DNA of 64,000 bases, from the NCBI GenBank assembly GCA_029204225.1, contig CM055092.1, forward strand, positions 75,890,345-75,954,344, in the 5' to 3' direction. Below are positions 1 to 10,652 of the stretch, one piece after another; position 1 is the stretch's first letter, and every line of letters starts with the position of its first letter. Below the pieces are notes generated by a model. That model had not been told where the DNA came from. It saw only the letters and a program-made list of their open reading frames with translations, and ran no database searches. This DNA comes from Diphasiastrum complanatum (lineage: Eukaryota; Streptophyta; Lycopodiopsida; Lycopodiales; Lycopodiaceae). Position numbers and translations under genes: made by a program.

Positions 1-1966
1 ATTCCAAGATCTCGAGGCTTGCTTCAAGCCATAGATGCTTCTTTGGAGATGGCATACTTTGTTCTCCATTCCATGCTTGATGAACCCTTGTGGCTGCTCC
101 ATATAGATATCCTCTTCCAAAAAACCATTCAAGAAAGCATTAGAGACATCCATTTGACATAGAATCCATCCAAAATGTGATGCAAGTGCAATGATTAGTC
201 TTATTGTGACCATCTTGGCCACGGGTGCAAAAGATTCCTCATAGTCTATCCCTCTCTCTTGAGCATAACCTTTTGCAACTAATCTTGCTTTATGTTTGTT
301 AACACTTCCATTTGCATTCAACTTAAGCTTGAATACCCACTTGCATCCTATTACATTCCTTTGAGGTCTCTCAACAAGCAACCAAGTTTCATTCTCAATC
401 AAGGCATCATACTCATCCAACATAGCTTTATACCATTCTTTGGAGTTCAATGCATCTTCAACATTAGACGGTTCTTCAAAACTAGATAAAGCATAAGAAG
501 TGGATGAGATACCCTCAACTTGCTGTCCTTTGCCTTGATATGTGAGCCTTGATGGCTCCACTTTTGCCCTTGAAGATCTCCTTGGTGTGATAGGTGGGTT
601 TGGTGCTTGCTCCTCCATGAGCTCCTCCTCAAAACCAAGATCTTGCTCCTCGGCCATCTTCTTCTTGATTGTTGGAGCACTTAAGCCTTCTTCAAGCATA
701 TGCATATGATGTTCATCAAAGATGACATCCCTTGAAACAACAAATTTGTTCAAGGATGGGAGATAGACTTTGTAGCCCTTGCTTGAGCTTGCATATCCAA
801 GCATGATCCCTCTTGTGGAAGATGGATCCTCCTTGGTTCTTGTTTCCAATGGCACATGCACATAACATATACACCTAAAAACTTTCAGGTGATTAAGATT
901 GGGTTTCTTTCCATACAACATCTCATAAGGAGTTTTGCCTTCAATTGCTTTGCAAGACACCCTATTCATCAAGTAGTTTGCACATACAAGAGACTCACCC
1001 CAAAAGGATTTGGGCAAACAAGCATCTAATCTTAAAGCCTTAGAACATTCACATAATGTTCTATTCCTTCTTTCAGCAACTCCATTTTGTTGAGGAGTGT
1101 AAGGACAAGAAGTCTCTTTCTTGATCCCTTCCTCCTCACAAAAGGCCTTGAACTCATTGGAGATGAATTCTCCACCATTGTCACTTCTAAGAATCTTGAT
1201 GCTATGATTATGATGCTTTTTCACAAACAACTTGAACTTTACAAAAGTATCAAGTACTTGAGACTTGAGGGAAAGTAAGAACACCCAACAATATCTTGAG
1301 TAGTCATCAATGAAGGTTAAAAACATGGATGAACCTCCATTAGATTTGGTGCTAGCAATGTGCACATCTGAGTGTATGAGTTCAAGAGGATGAGATGATT
1401 TTGTGATGGAGTTAGGAAACACCTTCTTATGTGCCTTGGATAAGGCACAAGCTTCACAAACCTTGTCTTCCTTCCCAATAGACCTTGGTAGGCCTAAAGC
1501 ATACTCCTCCTTGATCATAGCCTCCATGGAACCCGAGTTGACATGTTCAAGTCTTTTGTGCCATAAAGTAAAGGTAGATATCTTGCTCTTCTCGGCCAAC
1601 ATGACAACATTAGTATCCACAAATGCATCCAACTTATAAAGTTTGCCAAGTCTAGTGCCCTTAGCCACTATCTTACCCTTCTTCTTGATGAAACATTCAT
1701 TTGAAGCAAAGTCAACATTGAAAACATTTTACCATTTGGCCAACACTTAGTAGATTCTTTGTTATTGTAGGAATGTACAAAACACCTTCTATGTTGATCT
1801 TTTTGGAAGATCCTAAGCAAAGGGGAATGCTACCAACTCCTTCAATCTTACAAGCTTCATCATTTGCTGTATAGATAGACTTTATAGGTCCATCATAAGA
1901 CAAGAGAGAAGAGAAAAACTCCCTTTTACTAGTCATGTGTGAAATGGATCTACAAAAGATCCACAA
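1..1966 (-). pseudogene. Ty1/copia pol: protease, GAG-pre-integrase, integrase, start of reverse transcriptase (runs off the window)
   Basis: Reverse-complement translation is continuous from about 1727 to the window edge without a stop. It shows the GAG-pre-integrase region (about 1700-1420, ending HKRLEH and VCEACAL), integrase ([32 protein letters not shown], about 1380-1080), and the reverse-transcriptase opening (GCKWVFKLK, KARLVAKGYAQ, QMDVSNAFLNG, SIYGLKQASRSW, about 345-1). The protease part (1712-1966, ending TKNLLSVGQMV) lies in another frame, so there is one frameshift near 1728-1735. The catalytic YVDD would lie beyond the left edge. The protease active site is lost because the segment begins at SHMTSK, directly after an LTR end; gag, zinc knuckle and the DSGA motif are missing. 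It is a recently active but broken polyprotein. The family assignment is firm; whether the missing left part is intact cannot be seen. Confidence 0.93.
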
Positions 1967-2615
1967 GAGTGATTGGATGCTTGCTTAACAATCTATCAAA
2001 AAACTAGACACAAAAAAGTTGATCTAGATTGGCAATTTGACAAACAACAAGCATTAACAATCAAAAGCATTGATAAACATTGAAATCCGAGCCCACATGT
2101 GTGTAATATAGGTTGTAGTACGGCCTTCAACCTGAGAAACAAGTAGAAATTGATTTGGTTTCATTTGGATCACAAAAACTCAATGTACATAGTGAACTAG
2201 CTTGAGATTGCCAATGAGCTCCAAAAATTTTCTATCTTCTCACTTTGGAGAGAGGGAATTCATAGAAAATTCGACTTCCTTCTTGAAGTTAGGTGGATTT
2301 CCAGCATGTAATAAGGAAGTTAACTCACTTTCCTTGACCTAAAATGAAACCCTAGTCTATTTCCTAGAGTTATGCTTGGTAGGTAGCTAGTTGGTCAAAT
2401 TTTCACCTTAAACTTAGGTGTAGGTCTTATAAAGTAGGGATGACCACCAAATAGACATGACCAACTCTCTTGACTTGACCTAAACTACATTAGGATGGGT
2501 TACCCAAGTGGCATCATGGCCTCACATGTGTGGGACCCACTTGTGTACACAATTTACACTATTCTATATGGTTTTTGATCAAGCTAGATTTGCCAATTTT
2601 TGGCAATTCTTCACA
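1938..2615 (-). repeat. Copia LTR fused directly to protease coding sequence
   Basis: On the minus strand this stretch begins TGTGAAGAATTGCC and ends GATCCATTTCACA, like the other copia LTRs of the window, which begin TGTGAAA and end TTTCACA. A TATA-like stretch (ACTTTATAAGACC) lies at about 2430-2442 on the minus strand. After the terminal CA the expected primer-binding site is absent; the sequence continues as protease codons for SHMTSK. The purine run just outside the LTR start (about 2616-2630, minus strand) resembles a polypurine tract, so this could be a 3' LTR joined to a second element rather than a 5' LTR. Part of it (2400-2560) recurs at 12961-13118. Confidence 0.75.
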
Positions 2616-2666
2616 TCACTCCCATTCTCCACTACTTTCTAACTTTTAAAGTTTTTCTTTGATACA

Positions 2667-3817
2667 ATGTTTTCAAGTGGTAGGTCAAGTGGAAGGTCAA
2701 GTGGGAGACCATCTAGGAGAAGAGCTCATGAGGAGCCTGAAGAATATCATCAAGAGTGGTTTGAGAATATATCTCCTCAACAAAGAGATAGAATCAAAAA
2801 TCTTGTGTTATCTTTTTCGGGTGAATCATCCGAGAGAAGAGCTTCCGAAGATGCCCCTTACCAGGAATCGTGTAGTGTGTATTATGATCTTAATCCACTT
2901 GCTGGAGTTATAAAAAATACGTGTGGCAATGTAGTTCATGCCCGTTTGCACGATTTAGTTGTTTTATATTTTGGTAAAGATTACACGATAGATTGGTCCT
3001 CCCAATCGCTTGAAGACAAAAATAAAATAATAGAGACTTTATATTCCGAATTCCCTCAATCCAATGCGTTTAGTAGGACTTGGGCCTTGAATTCAATGTG
3101 CCTTTGGATTCAAAACAAAAGGCAATTGATGAGAAGAGTCGTGAGGAATTCCAAGAATCCCACAAAGCCTGTATGGTGTTCAAAAAGGGATTGGAGGAAG
3201 GTGAAAAAAGAATTGTTGCAAAACAATCCCCAAAAGTATGAACAACAACGTAGGGTCACCGCCGAAAAGCTCTTAAAACATGGCCAAAGTCACTTGGGAT
3301 CGGGAGGAAGGGGCAATCTAGAGGCCCAATTTGTAAGTGCAATATTTTTTACTATGATTCTATTTTTGTGGTGAGATTTTTTATGTTTTTTATTGCTAAA
3401 CTATATTGTATTGCTAAACTATGTTTTTCTATTGAATGTAGCTTAGTGATTTTGGAAGACACATGACCGCCGCGGAGTACAAACAAGGTTACGATCATGG
3501 ATATGCCAGTCTTAAGGCTTTTATGGAATCCCATGGATTGTTTCCAATGGTAAACTCTTAAGCTTTATTGTTTTGTGATTGTTTACTTTGTGGTTTACAA
3601 GTAAGTTTAGTCTCAATTTAATTGAATCTTTGATTCTATTTTGTAGAGAGGCTTTACAACTTCAAGCGTTCGTGATGTAGAAAAAAATGTAAAAAAATTT
3701 GAGGAGCAAAATGTGGAAGAGAACATGAATGAGAGCGAAGGGGAGTTTGAAGATGTGGACACCAACGTATACCTACAAGACGAAGGAGGCGAGGAGGGAG
3801 GAAGTGATGATGAGTAG
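2667..3817 (+). CDS. Three-exon plant gene, 314 aa, possibly related to plant Ptta/En/Spm transposase-associated proteins
   Basis: Exons 2667-3332, 3442-3549 and 3647-3817 are separated by GT-AG introns (donors GTAAGT and GTAAAC, acceptors TGTAG), all in phase 0, and give one 314-aa frame ending TAG. The N-terminus has an SSGR repeat and a basic stretch. The middle is rich in W, K and R (WALNSMCLWIQNKRQLMRR, then CSKRDWRKVKKELL, residues about 145-190). The motif KHGQSHLGSGGRGNLEAQF (about 204-222) recalls the basic region and H-x-GS motif of the plant transposase family Pfam Transposase_24; that comparison is from memory. Exon 2 gives GYDHGYASLKAFMESHG. The C-terminus is acidic (EGEFEDVD, GGEEGGSDDE). 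No catalytic motif is visible. The ATG at 2667 opens the long frame 52 bp from an LTR end. It may be a host gene, a captured gene, or a DNA-transposon accessory gene. Confidence 0.7.
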
Positions 3818-3900
3818 AGTTTTTAAATTAAATGTAAGGCCTTGTAGAAGGCAATGTAGGTAGGGAGAATTTATTCTCTCATCAATTCATGAATGCAAAT

Positions 3901-4026
3901 GTATAGTCTATTGAATGCACATCTATTGAATGCAAATGTATCTATTGATGTATTCAATGCTATGTATAGTCTATTTAATGCACATCTATGGAATGCAAAT
4001 GTATCTATTGATGAATTCAATGAAAT
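3901..4026. repeat. 63-bp tandem duplication behind the three-exon gene
   Basis: Two units, 3901-3963 and 3964-4026, both begin GTATAGTCTATT and contain GAATGCAAATGTATCTATTG. They differ at only a few bases. They lie 84 bp after the stop codon, where the 3' UTR should be. Confidence 0.85.
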
Positions 4027-4522
4027 GTATCTATTTTAGCACATGATTTGCATGCTAGAATGCACAATAGAAAGTAATGGAAAGCACAATGGAAAGTAAT
4101 GGACACCACAATATAATGCATCAATAGATAACACATTAAGTTATCAAATGGATCAAAATAAATGTGAATTTACCTTTACCATTGTTTTGCAGTCTTTGCT
4201 TTCCCTTTTGCATGCACTTGATCTTTCAATCCTTTGCAATGAAAGCTCTTTTTTCATTTTTAATATCCAAGCCTACATCACAAACAAAAAAGATCTTAAA
4301 ACTTATAATCACAAAACACATACTATTAACATCCATCAATGAGCTAAAAACCCTAAACACTATCAATCTTCTCACTCACATTCATCCCCATCTCATCCTC
4401 ACTCTCATCTATACTCTCTTTTTCTCTCTCTCACACAACAGAAAAAAGGAAGTTGACCTCTAGTTTAGGAGCGAACAACATTTTGGTTCACGCCAAATGT
4501 TTTTTTTTGGTCAAAAAAATTT
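4027..4522. other. Non-coding AT-rich stretch with a CT-rich run
   Basis: No supported gene. A pyrimidine/CA-rich stretch lies at 4366-4445 and a T run at 4501-4508. The short ORFs here have no recognisable content. Confidence 0.6.
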
Positions 4523-5012
4523 GCGTGGATTATCCACGCGTGGATAGTCCACGCAAAATCCAGAGACTTAATCGCATGGATATAAAAAGAATCTATCCAC
4601 ACGGTATCCATGGCCCCAGCTCTCTGGATTTCACGTCGATAAAATTTTTTTGTGTGGATTATTTGTCACACAATATCCACGCGATATCCATGCGAAAGTC
4701 GAGCATTTTTTTTAAAAAAATCTTACTATGGCGTGGATTATCCATGCATGGATTATCCATGTGAAATTAAAATTTCCATTCCCGGTTTCGGGTGTCGAAG
4801 GTTTGCCCAGGTTGTCGAAGTTGGCGTGGATAATCCACGCATTTTGAATTCACGACATCCGGCCATACTGCTGCCGAAAATTACACTTGCATGGAACATC
4901 CATGCGTGGATAATCCACGCGTCTGTATCCATGCATATATCCATGCCAATCCATGACTATATTCATGCAAAAGTTTTTTTGCCTGCGTGTCCTCCTTTGT
5001 ATTGTGCGTGGA
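4523..5012. repeat. Field of GCGTGGATWATCCACGC palindromes and half-sites
   Basis: The 17-bp palindrome GCGTGGAT-TA/AA-TCCACGC occurs perfectly at 4523-4539, 4824-4840 and 4904-4920. A variant (CGTGGATAGTCCACG) overlaps the first at 4538-4552. Versions with CG changed to TG or CA lie at 4731-4747, 4745-4761 and 4889-4905, and further half-sites (GTGGAT, ATCCACG, ATCCATG) run through to 5012. The spacing is irregular. Such clustered inverted short motifs are typical of subterminal regions of plant DNA transposons (CACTA, MULE), where the transposase binds; that role is inference. The CG to TG/CA changes fit decay of methylated cytosines. Confidence 0.8.
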
Positions 5013-5072
5013 TATTTGCTACATGTATTCTTGTGAGTGTTGAGGGACCAGCACTACTTCGGGTCGAAGGCC

Positions 5073-5165
5073 ATGTTGAGGGTATTACCATCATTTAAAT
5101 AAATAAATTAGTTGAAAATAGTTGCGAGGGTCGTGGCATCCTGCATGCGTAAGCCATGACCTCTA
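5073..5165 (+). repeat. Ty3 LTR fragment, plus orientation
   Basis: It starts TGTTGAGGGTATTA and matches, with substitutions, the start of the minus-strand LTR at 5446-5204: both share AAATAAATAAAT, then GTGGCATC and GCATGC at equivalent distances. It breaks off near 5165, before the minus-strand primer-binding site. Confidence 0.6.
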
Positions 5166-5184
5166 AACTAGTTAGTAGTAACTA

Positions 5185-5202
5185 TCCCCGACAATGGTGC
5201 CA
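5185..5202 (-). other. Ty3 primer-binding-site relic
   Basis: The minus strand reads TGGCACCATTGTCGGGGA, one base beyond the LTR end at 5204. It matches the common plant Ty3 leader start TGGCGCCGTTG(C/T)CGGGGA with two CG to CA changes. Confidence 0.7.
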
Positions 5203-5203
5203 C

Positions 5204-5446
5204 TGTAGAGTCGTCATAGATTTAGCGGTTGAACGGCTTTGACTTTTAATTAAAACTTAATCAACTTAGACTTTGGGCCTTTTTACATTATTCTATTTGC
5301 ATGGCCGAAGTCTATTTTATTCCATAATACAATATCCTACATGTGCTCATTGAGCTATGGACTTATGCATGCCAGATGCCACAACCGTCGCACCTAATTT
5401 CCTAATTTCGTCCTTATTTATTTATTTACAAAAAATATCCTCAACA
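5204..5446 (-). repeat. Ty3/gypsy LTR, about 243 bp, minus orientation
   Basis: It begins TGTTGAGGATATTTTT (at 5446) and ends GACTCTACA (at 5204), followed by a one-base spacer and a primer-binding site. The length matches the other Ty3 LTR of the window (52860-53103, 244 bp). Internal sequence would lie to the left but only about 20 bp remain before the opposite-facing LTR fragment. Confidence 0.65.
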
Positions 5447-5477
5447 TTAAATGATCTTGGAGTTCATAGTTTAACCA

Positions 5478-6340
5478 TCTGTAATATTTGGAAAAAGTGC
5501 TTGAACGTTGTCATAAGTATCAAATTTTCTTGAATCCAGAAACATGCCAGATTTGGGTACGAGGTTGTTCTTCGACATGTGATCTCAAGGCATGGTGTTG
5601 CTACAAATTACTCAAAAATCAAGATTATTGTGGAAATACCTCCATCGAGAACAATCAGAGGAGGTTACATTCTTATGGGTCATGAAAACTATTCTCAAAT
5701 AATTACTCTTTGCGGATCTAGCATGACCTATATACAAATTGACTATTGTACCAATATGGACAGTTGAGGCATTGGAAGCATTAGAAAAAATTGAAGAAAC
5801 TATTAGCTTCTACACTAATATTACGAGCTCCTAATTGGACAATAAAATTCGATGTGTATACTAATGCATCAAAATATGTTATTGGATATGTGCTGACACA
5901 ACCAGGAGAATATAAAAAAGATTTTTCGATCAGATTTGCTAGAAGACAACTTATCGATACCGAAGTGAACTATGCTACCACAGAATGGGAAGTGTTGGCT
6001 ATGGTTTTTTAAGTTAAAAAGTTTCGACATTATTTAATGACGACACATTTTGCATTTTAACTGATCATCATCATTTACTTTATTTGGTGAATAAGACATG
6101 CAATACGAGATGCATTGCAAGGTTACTTTTACTATCTGAATTTTATTTTCGAGTTCTGATTCGGAAGGGAAAACAACAATATCTTGTCGGTCACATCTCT
6201 AGAATACAAACAGCACCAGTTAATACAAAAGTTGATGATGAATTACCAGATGCTGTATTATTTTATATTGAAGTAGTACATGAGTGGGCAACAAACATTG
6301 TTAAATATCTGATAATGGGACAACTTAATGAATAGTTTTC
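5478..6340 (+). pseudogene. Ty3/gypsy reverse transcriptase C-terminus and RNase H, degraded
   Basis: Frames broken by stops and frameshifts show the Ty3 order: EKVLERCHKY (RT thumb side, about 5490-5520), RHGVATNYSKI (about 5590), RNase H with FDVYTNASKYVIGYVLTQPG (5848-5907; first catalytic Asp replaced in DASN to TNAS), RRQLIDTEVNYATTEWE (about 5945-5995), then VKKFRHYL, the CIARLLLL segment (about 6105) and HISRI at the linker to integrase. It ends around LPDAVLFYIEVVHEWATNIV. RT N-terminal half and integrase are absent. It is non-functional. The matching RT N-terminal half sits 1.9 kb downstream instead of upstream. Confidence 0.85.
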
Positions 6341-6890
6341 CAAAGTTCAATAAGGATATTTTTGAAGAAGAAGATCCGCAGACAAGCCTTCAAGCCAAAT
6401 CATCCCCCCATGCTGAATCTACTCTTGCAATAGCTACACTACGGGTTGTCACTACTCTTGATTCTAGTGACATCCTGGGGATTCACACCCACCTAGGAAA
6501 AATGATCCAGAATATGATAGAGGGAAAAGCAACATTGAAAAACATATATTAGAGCTTACTTTCAAAAATACATTGATCAGTCATAAGCTGAATTAAATCA
6601 ATCGGGTGCTCCAAAGAGCAAAGCAACATGAAGTCAAATCAAAGGCCGAGGACCTCAAGAAGGCCAAGCAACATGAAGATGCACTCGAAGCATATGTGGC
6701 CAAACTCAAAAAAACATTGATAAATGCTAAGATCAAGTCAACAAAGCCTCCCAAGATGCCAAACAACATATTCCTCTTTTGCAAGGCCAATTGGATATGG
6801 CACAACTGGAAAAAGAGCATATTTTAAAGGAGTTGGATACTATTACGGAAGAGCGAGATAATCTGCTCCACACACCGAAGATTGGAGGTT
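6341..6890 (+). pseudogene. Coiled-coil remnant between the two Ty3 blocks
   Basis: Two overlapping frames give a strongly charged helical stretch: QRAKQHEVKSKAEDLKKAKQ and LEAYVAKLKKTL (6606-6730), then after a frameshift MAQLEKEHILKELDTI and TEERDNLL (about 6795-6865). A low-complexity N-terminal part (6328-6552) contains TLDSSDILGIHTHLG. I do not recognise a named family. Its position just before a gag-like block suggests the N-terminal part of an LTR-element gag or an extra ORF, but it may be independent. Confidence 0.4.
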
Positions 6891-6913
6891 GTTTGAGGAC
6901 ATTTGGATTTGGA

Positions 6914-6968
6914 GGACTTCCTCACCTCTACTTGTAAAAGTGGACTTCCTCACCTCTACTTGTAAAAG
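6914..6968. repeat. 28-bp tandem duplication
   Basis: GGACTTCCTCACCTCTACTT and the following TGTAAAAG are repeated exactly at 6914-6941 and 6942-6968. Confidence 0.9.
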
Positions 6969-7040
6969 CATCACTACTCTCTTTCAAAGAGAACTAGATT
7001 CATTGGGTATTTCAACTACAAGTTTCCTACAAGTAGAAAA

Positions 7041-8321
7041 GCCAATAATCTTTTCCAAAAAATTTTAGTTGGTGATCTTAATAGAACTTGAAGAAGTTTA
7101 GAAAGGTTACCATCCTTTTTCCCTAAACCATAAAAGGGAAATCAACCTTGTACATGGGATGATTTTTGCAAGCTTTTTAGGGATTATTTTGTACCACTTT
7201 TAGATGACTATGAACACTTCCAAAAGTTGAGTCATCTAACCATGAATAAAGGTTTAGAACAATTTATTCAAGAATTTCATGAGTACCTGAATCCACTTTA
7301 TAGTGACATTCCGCCTAAGGTACAAATGTTAATGTTCATTGATGGGTTACCAAATGATTATCAAGTGGATGTTCATAGAAACCATCCAAAAATCCTAGAA
7401 AATGCTATAAGGGCTGCAAAATACTTTGATGACACACCTAAGCCACCTAGGGGTAATGTAGATATTGTTCTTGGGCAACAATGGCATTTTGATAAGAACA
7501 AGTTATTGAGAATTGATTTTCTTGAAAAATCTTTATCTTTTATGCATGAGATTTCTTTAATTAAGATCAAGGCTAGTTTAAGTGTTGACACTAAAAAAGT
7601 TAACCCTTATTCTAAACAAGAACTTAATTCTATTGTGAAGAATTTTGATTTTAAAGTTTATTTATGTTTTCATAATGATATCATTTGCTGCAATGATGAT
7701 GAACTTAACATAAATTCCATGACTATACTCAGTGAGAACACTATAGAATTTGAAGCCTATAATGAACTTAGGCAGGAATTCAATGATGTTTTTTTAGACC
7801 TTCCTGTAGGTTTACCACCAGAAAGGACAGTTGATCATAAAATTGATCTAATACCTGGAGCAATTCCAATCGCACAGCATCCTTATAGGATGAGTGCATC
7901 GGAAGAGGCTGAGGTAAATAGGCAATTACATTATTTCCTGAAAAAGAGGTGGGTACAACCTAGTAAGTCTCCTTGGGCATCACCAATGGTTCTATTTGCC
8001 AAGAAGGATGAGACTATAAGGTTTTGCATCGACTATAAGAAATTGAACAAGGTAACCGTTAACAATAGATATCCACTACCGTGGATGGATGATCTAATAG
8101 ACTATCTTGGTGGTGCTGGGTACTTTACCAAGATAGATCTAAGATCGGGCTACCATCAGATACGCATTAAGGTAGAAAATATACCAAAAACCGGGTTTCG
8201 AACTAGTTTTAGTCACTACGAATTTTTGGTGTTGTCTTTTGGTTTGACCAATGCACCAGCAACTTTCCAACAGATGATGAACGATTTGTTCAGGCCATAT
8301 TTGGGAAGATTTAGAGTGTAA
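7041..8321 (+). pseudogene. Ty3/gypsy gag joined in frame to the N-terminal half of reverse transcriptase
   Basis: The open frame 7227-8321 (364 aa) begins inside a retrotransposon gag domain ([32 protein letters not shown], residues about 9-60); upstream gag codons continue to about 7041 with frame breaks. From residue about 190 it is Ty3 [22 protein letters not shown], then [52 protein letters not shown]. Zinc knuckle and protease are missing, so a deletion joined gag to RT without breaking the frame. The frame stops before the YVDD/FVDD catalytic site, where copia sequence begins at about 8322. The open frame is long by chance or because the deletion is young; the protein cannot be an active polymerase. 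Confidence 0.88.
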
Positions 8322-10640
8322 CATCTATAGAAAATTAGACCCATAGGAAGATCAAGGCTCCATGCACAGATGGAAGGGGAGAGTACATCTCCACAGAATT
8401 CAAGGAGTTCTACAAGGCCAGTTGAATACATTAGCAATTTACAACCAGCTATTCACGTCAATCCAATGGTATAGCTAAACGAAAGAATAGGACACTCATC
8501 GAAAGTGCCAAGAGCATGCTAGCCCATGCCTCTCTTCCAAAAAAATTCTAGTCAAAAGACGTTACTATAGTTGTCTATTTGTAGAATCGATCCATCACCA
8601 AAACCCTGAATGGCAAGACACCTTATGAGGTGTGGACTGGATAAAATTATCACTCAAATATGTTCAAGTGTCTGGATGCATCGCTTTTGTTCAGATCCCT
8701 GAAGATCTAAGAAGAAATCTAGATGACAAAAACATGAAAAATGATTTTTATCGGCTATTTCCCAGACCACAAGGCAAATAAGCTCTACAATTTGGATACA
8801 AAGAAGACAATCACCAGTAGAGATCTCATTTTTGTGGAAGACCAGTTCATCGACCACAAGGAAAAAGTTGTTGATAAATCTGACCCAAGAATCGAGCAAC
8901 CAAATTTTGATCCAAGGATTCAACTACAGAAGATTGATACTGACTCAAACAATGAGTCAGAACCTCAACGAGTCAACGTCAAAGGACCGAAGTTCAACCC
9001 AAAATGTCAAATAGGTCCAAACAAATTCCATCCAGATTTATAAATGATCTGGCCTACTAGTTTGTGCAGGAACCAACCACCATTTCTGAGACTATGTCCA
9101 CTCCTAATGCTGACCAGTGGAAAGCAACGATAAACATGGAATTCGATTCTATGATGGAGAATCAAACATGGACAGTCACTGAACTGCCAAAGGACCAAAA
9201 CCCAATTCCATGCAAATGGATATTCAAAACGAAGTATGACGTTGATGAAAGACTAAATCGTTACAAGGCCAAGCTAGTCGCCAAAGAATTTTCTCAGATT
9301 TCAAATCTATATTATTCAAAAACCTTTAGCCCAGTTGTCAAACATGCTTTGATCTACCTACTCCTCTCCTTTGCAGTCACAACAGATCTTGAAGTCCACT
9401 AGATGAATGTCCAGACCGCTTTTCTCAATGGAACCATCGAAGAGAAAATCTATATGACACAGCCAGAGGGATACGAACTCAACGACAAGCAACAACACCT
9501 TGTATGCAAAATCCACAAGGCGCTCCATGGGTTGAAACAGTCACCAAGAGCTTGGTTCTAGAAGATCGACACATTTCTGATAGAGAATGGTTTTATTCCA
9601 AACTCAGCAGACTCGAATGTCTACTTCAAGTCTGTATTAGATTATTTCATCATCATCACTCTTTATGTAGATGATACACTCTTATTCAGTAACAATCTGA
9701 ACCAGATGAAGAATCCAAAATGAATTCTGGTCCAGGAATACAAGACGACTGACATGGGTCCAGCCCACTATTGTTTCGGAATCCAAATCCATCGAGATCG
9801 ACCCAGCAGATTGATTTTTATCAGTCAACAATAATATCTCAACAACGTGCTAGAAAAGTATGGTATGGTCAATTACAAACCAAGTCACTTTCCACTAGAC
9901 CATGGACTTAAGTTATCAAAGGAATAGGCTCCTCAAATGGAGGCAAGAAATGAGGAAATGAAGCACTACCCATTTCAATCCATCATCGGCTCACTAATGT
10001 ATACAATGGTCTACACGCGCGTATTTGATCAGTACACTTAGTCAGTTCTCATCAAATCCAAGCTTAACTCATTGGAAAGCACTAACAAAGGTCATGAAAT
10101 ACATCCAAGCAACGAAAACTCTTAGTATCTACTATGAAAGCAGCCAAACTACCAAGATCCTTGAAGCCTACACAGATGCGGATTGGGTAGGCGATGTCAA
10201 TACCAGAAAATCAACTTTTGGATTTGTATTTTTATACAATCAAGGCCCAATCTCATGGAACAGCCGGAAGCAGACCTCAGTTGCATTATCATCAATGAAA
10301 TCCAAATACATAGTTGTCACAAATGCAACCAAAGAGGTGATCTGGCTAAGGCAACTACTTGCAGACATCAACCTTGCACAAACACTTCCTACAACTATCT
10401 ATTGTGACAATCAAAGCACAATAGTGTTATCTTTCAATCCAAAATTTCACTCTTGAAACAAACATATTGAAATCAGGTATCATTACCTTAGAGAGAAAGT
10501 AGATAGCAAGGACGTAGCATTGGTTTTCTGTAGAACAAACTACATGGCAGCAGATTACTTCACAAAAGCTCTATCAAAGGAGCAACATCTCAGATTTAAC
10601 GATATGTTAAATTTGAAAATTAAGGTTTTTTAGGATCCTC
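8322..10640 (+). pseudogene. Ty1/copia pol (integrase C-terminal part, RT, RNase H), heavily decayed
   Basis: The domain order is canonical but roughly ten stops and several frameshifts break it. Integrase remnants: GEYISTEFKEFY (about 8370), SNGIAKRKNRTL (about 8465-8500), NGKTPYEVW (about 8610). RT: WKATINMEFDSM and PIPCKWIFKTKYD (ORF 9064-9402), NVQTAFLNGTIEE, HGLKQSPRAW, and the catalytic LYVDDTLLFSN (about 9661-9695). RNase H: YTDADWVGD and RKSTFGFVF (ORF 10025-10456), IYCDNQS, then NKHIEIRYHYLREKV and ADYFTKAL. It belongs to the same subfamily as the fragment at 32474-33325, which also has ITLYVDDTLLFSNN. It ends at a polypurine tract before the LTR at 10653. Confidence 0.9.
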
Positions 10641-10652
10641 ATTAAGGGATGA

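Noticed and set aside
2630-5050. A CACTA transposon running from CACTAC at about 2630 to the palindrome field
   Set aside because: No matching GTAGTG terminus or 3-bp target duplication on the right; the CACTAC at about 5052 points the wrong way.
4453-5098. Three overlapping frames (103, 148 and 63 aa) in the palindrome field
   Set aside because: They translate the same GCGTGGAT repeats on both strands (Ile-His-Ala-Trp patterns); a by-product of the palindromes.
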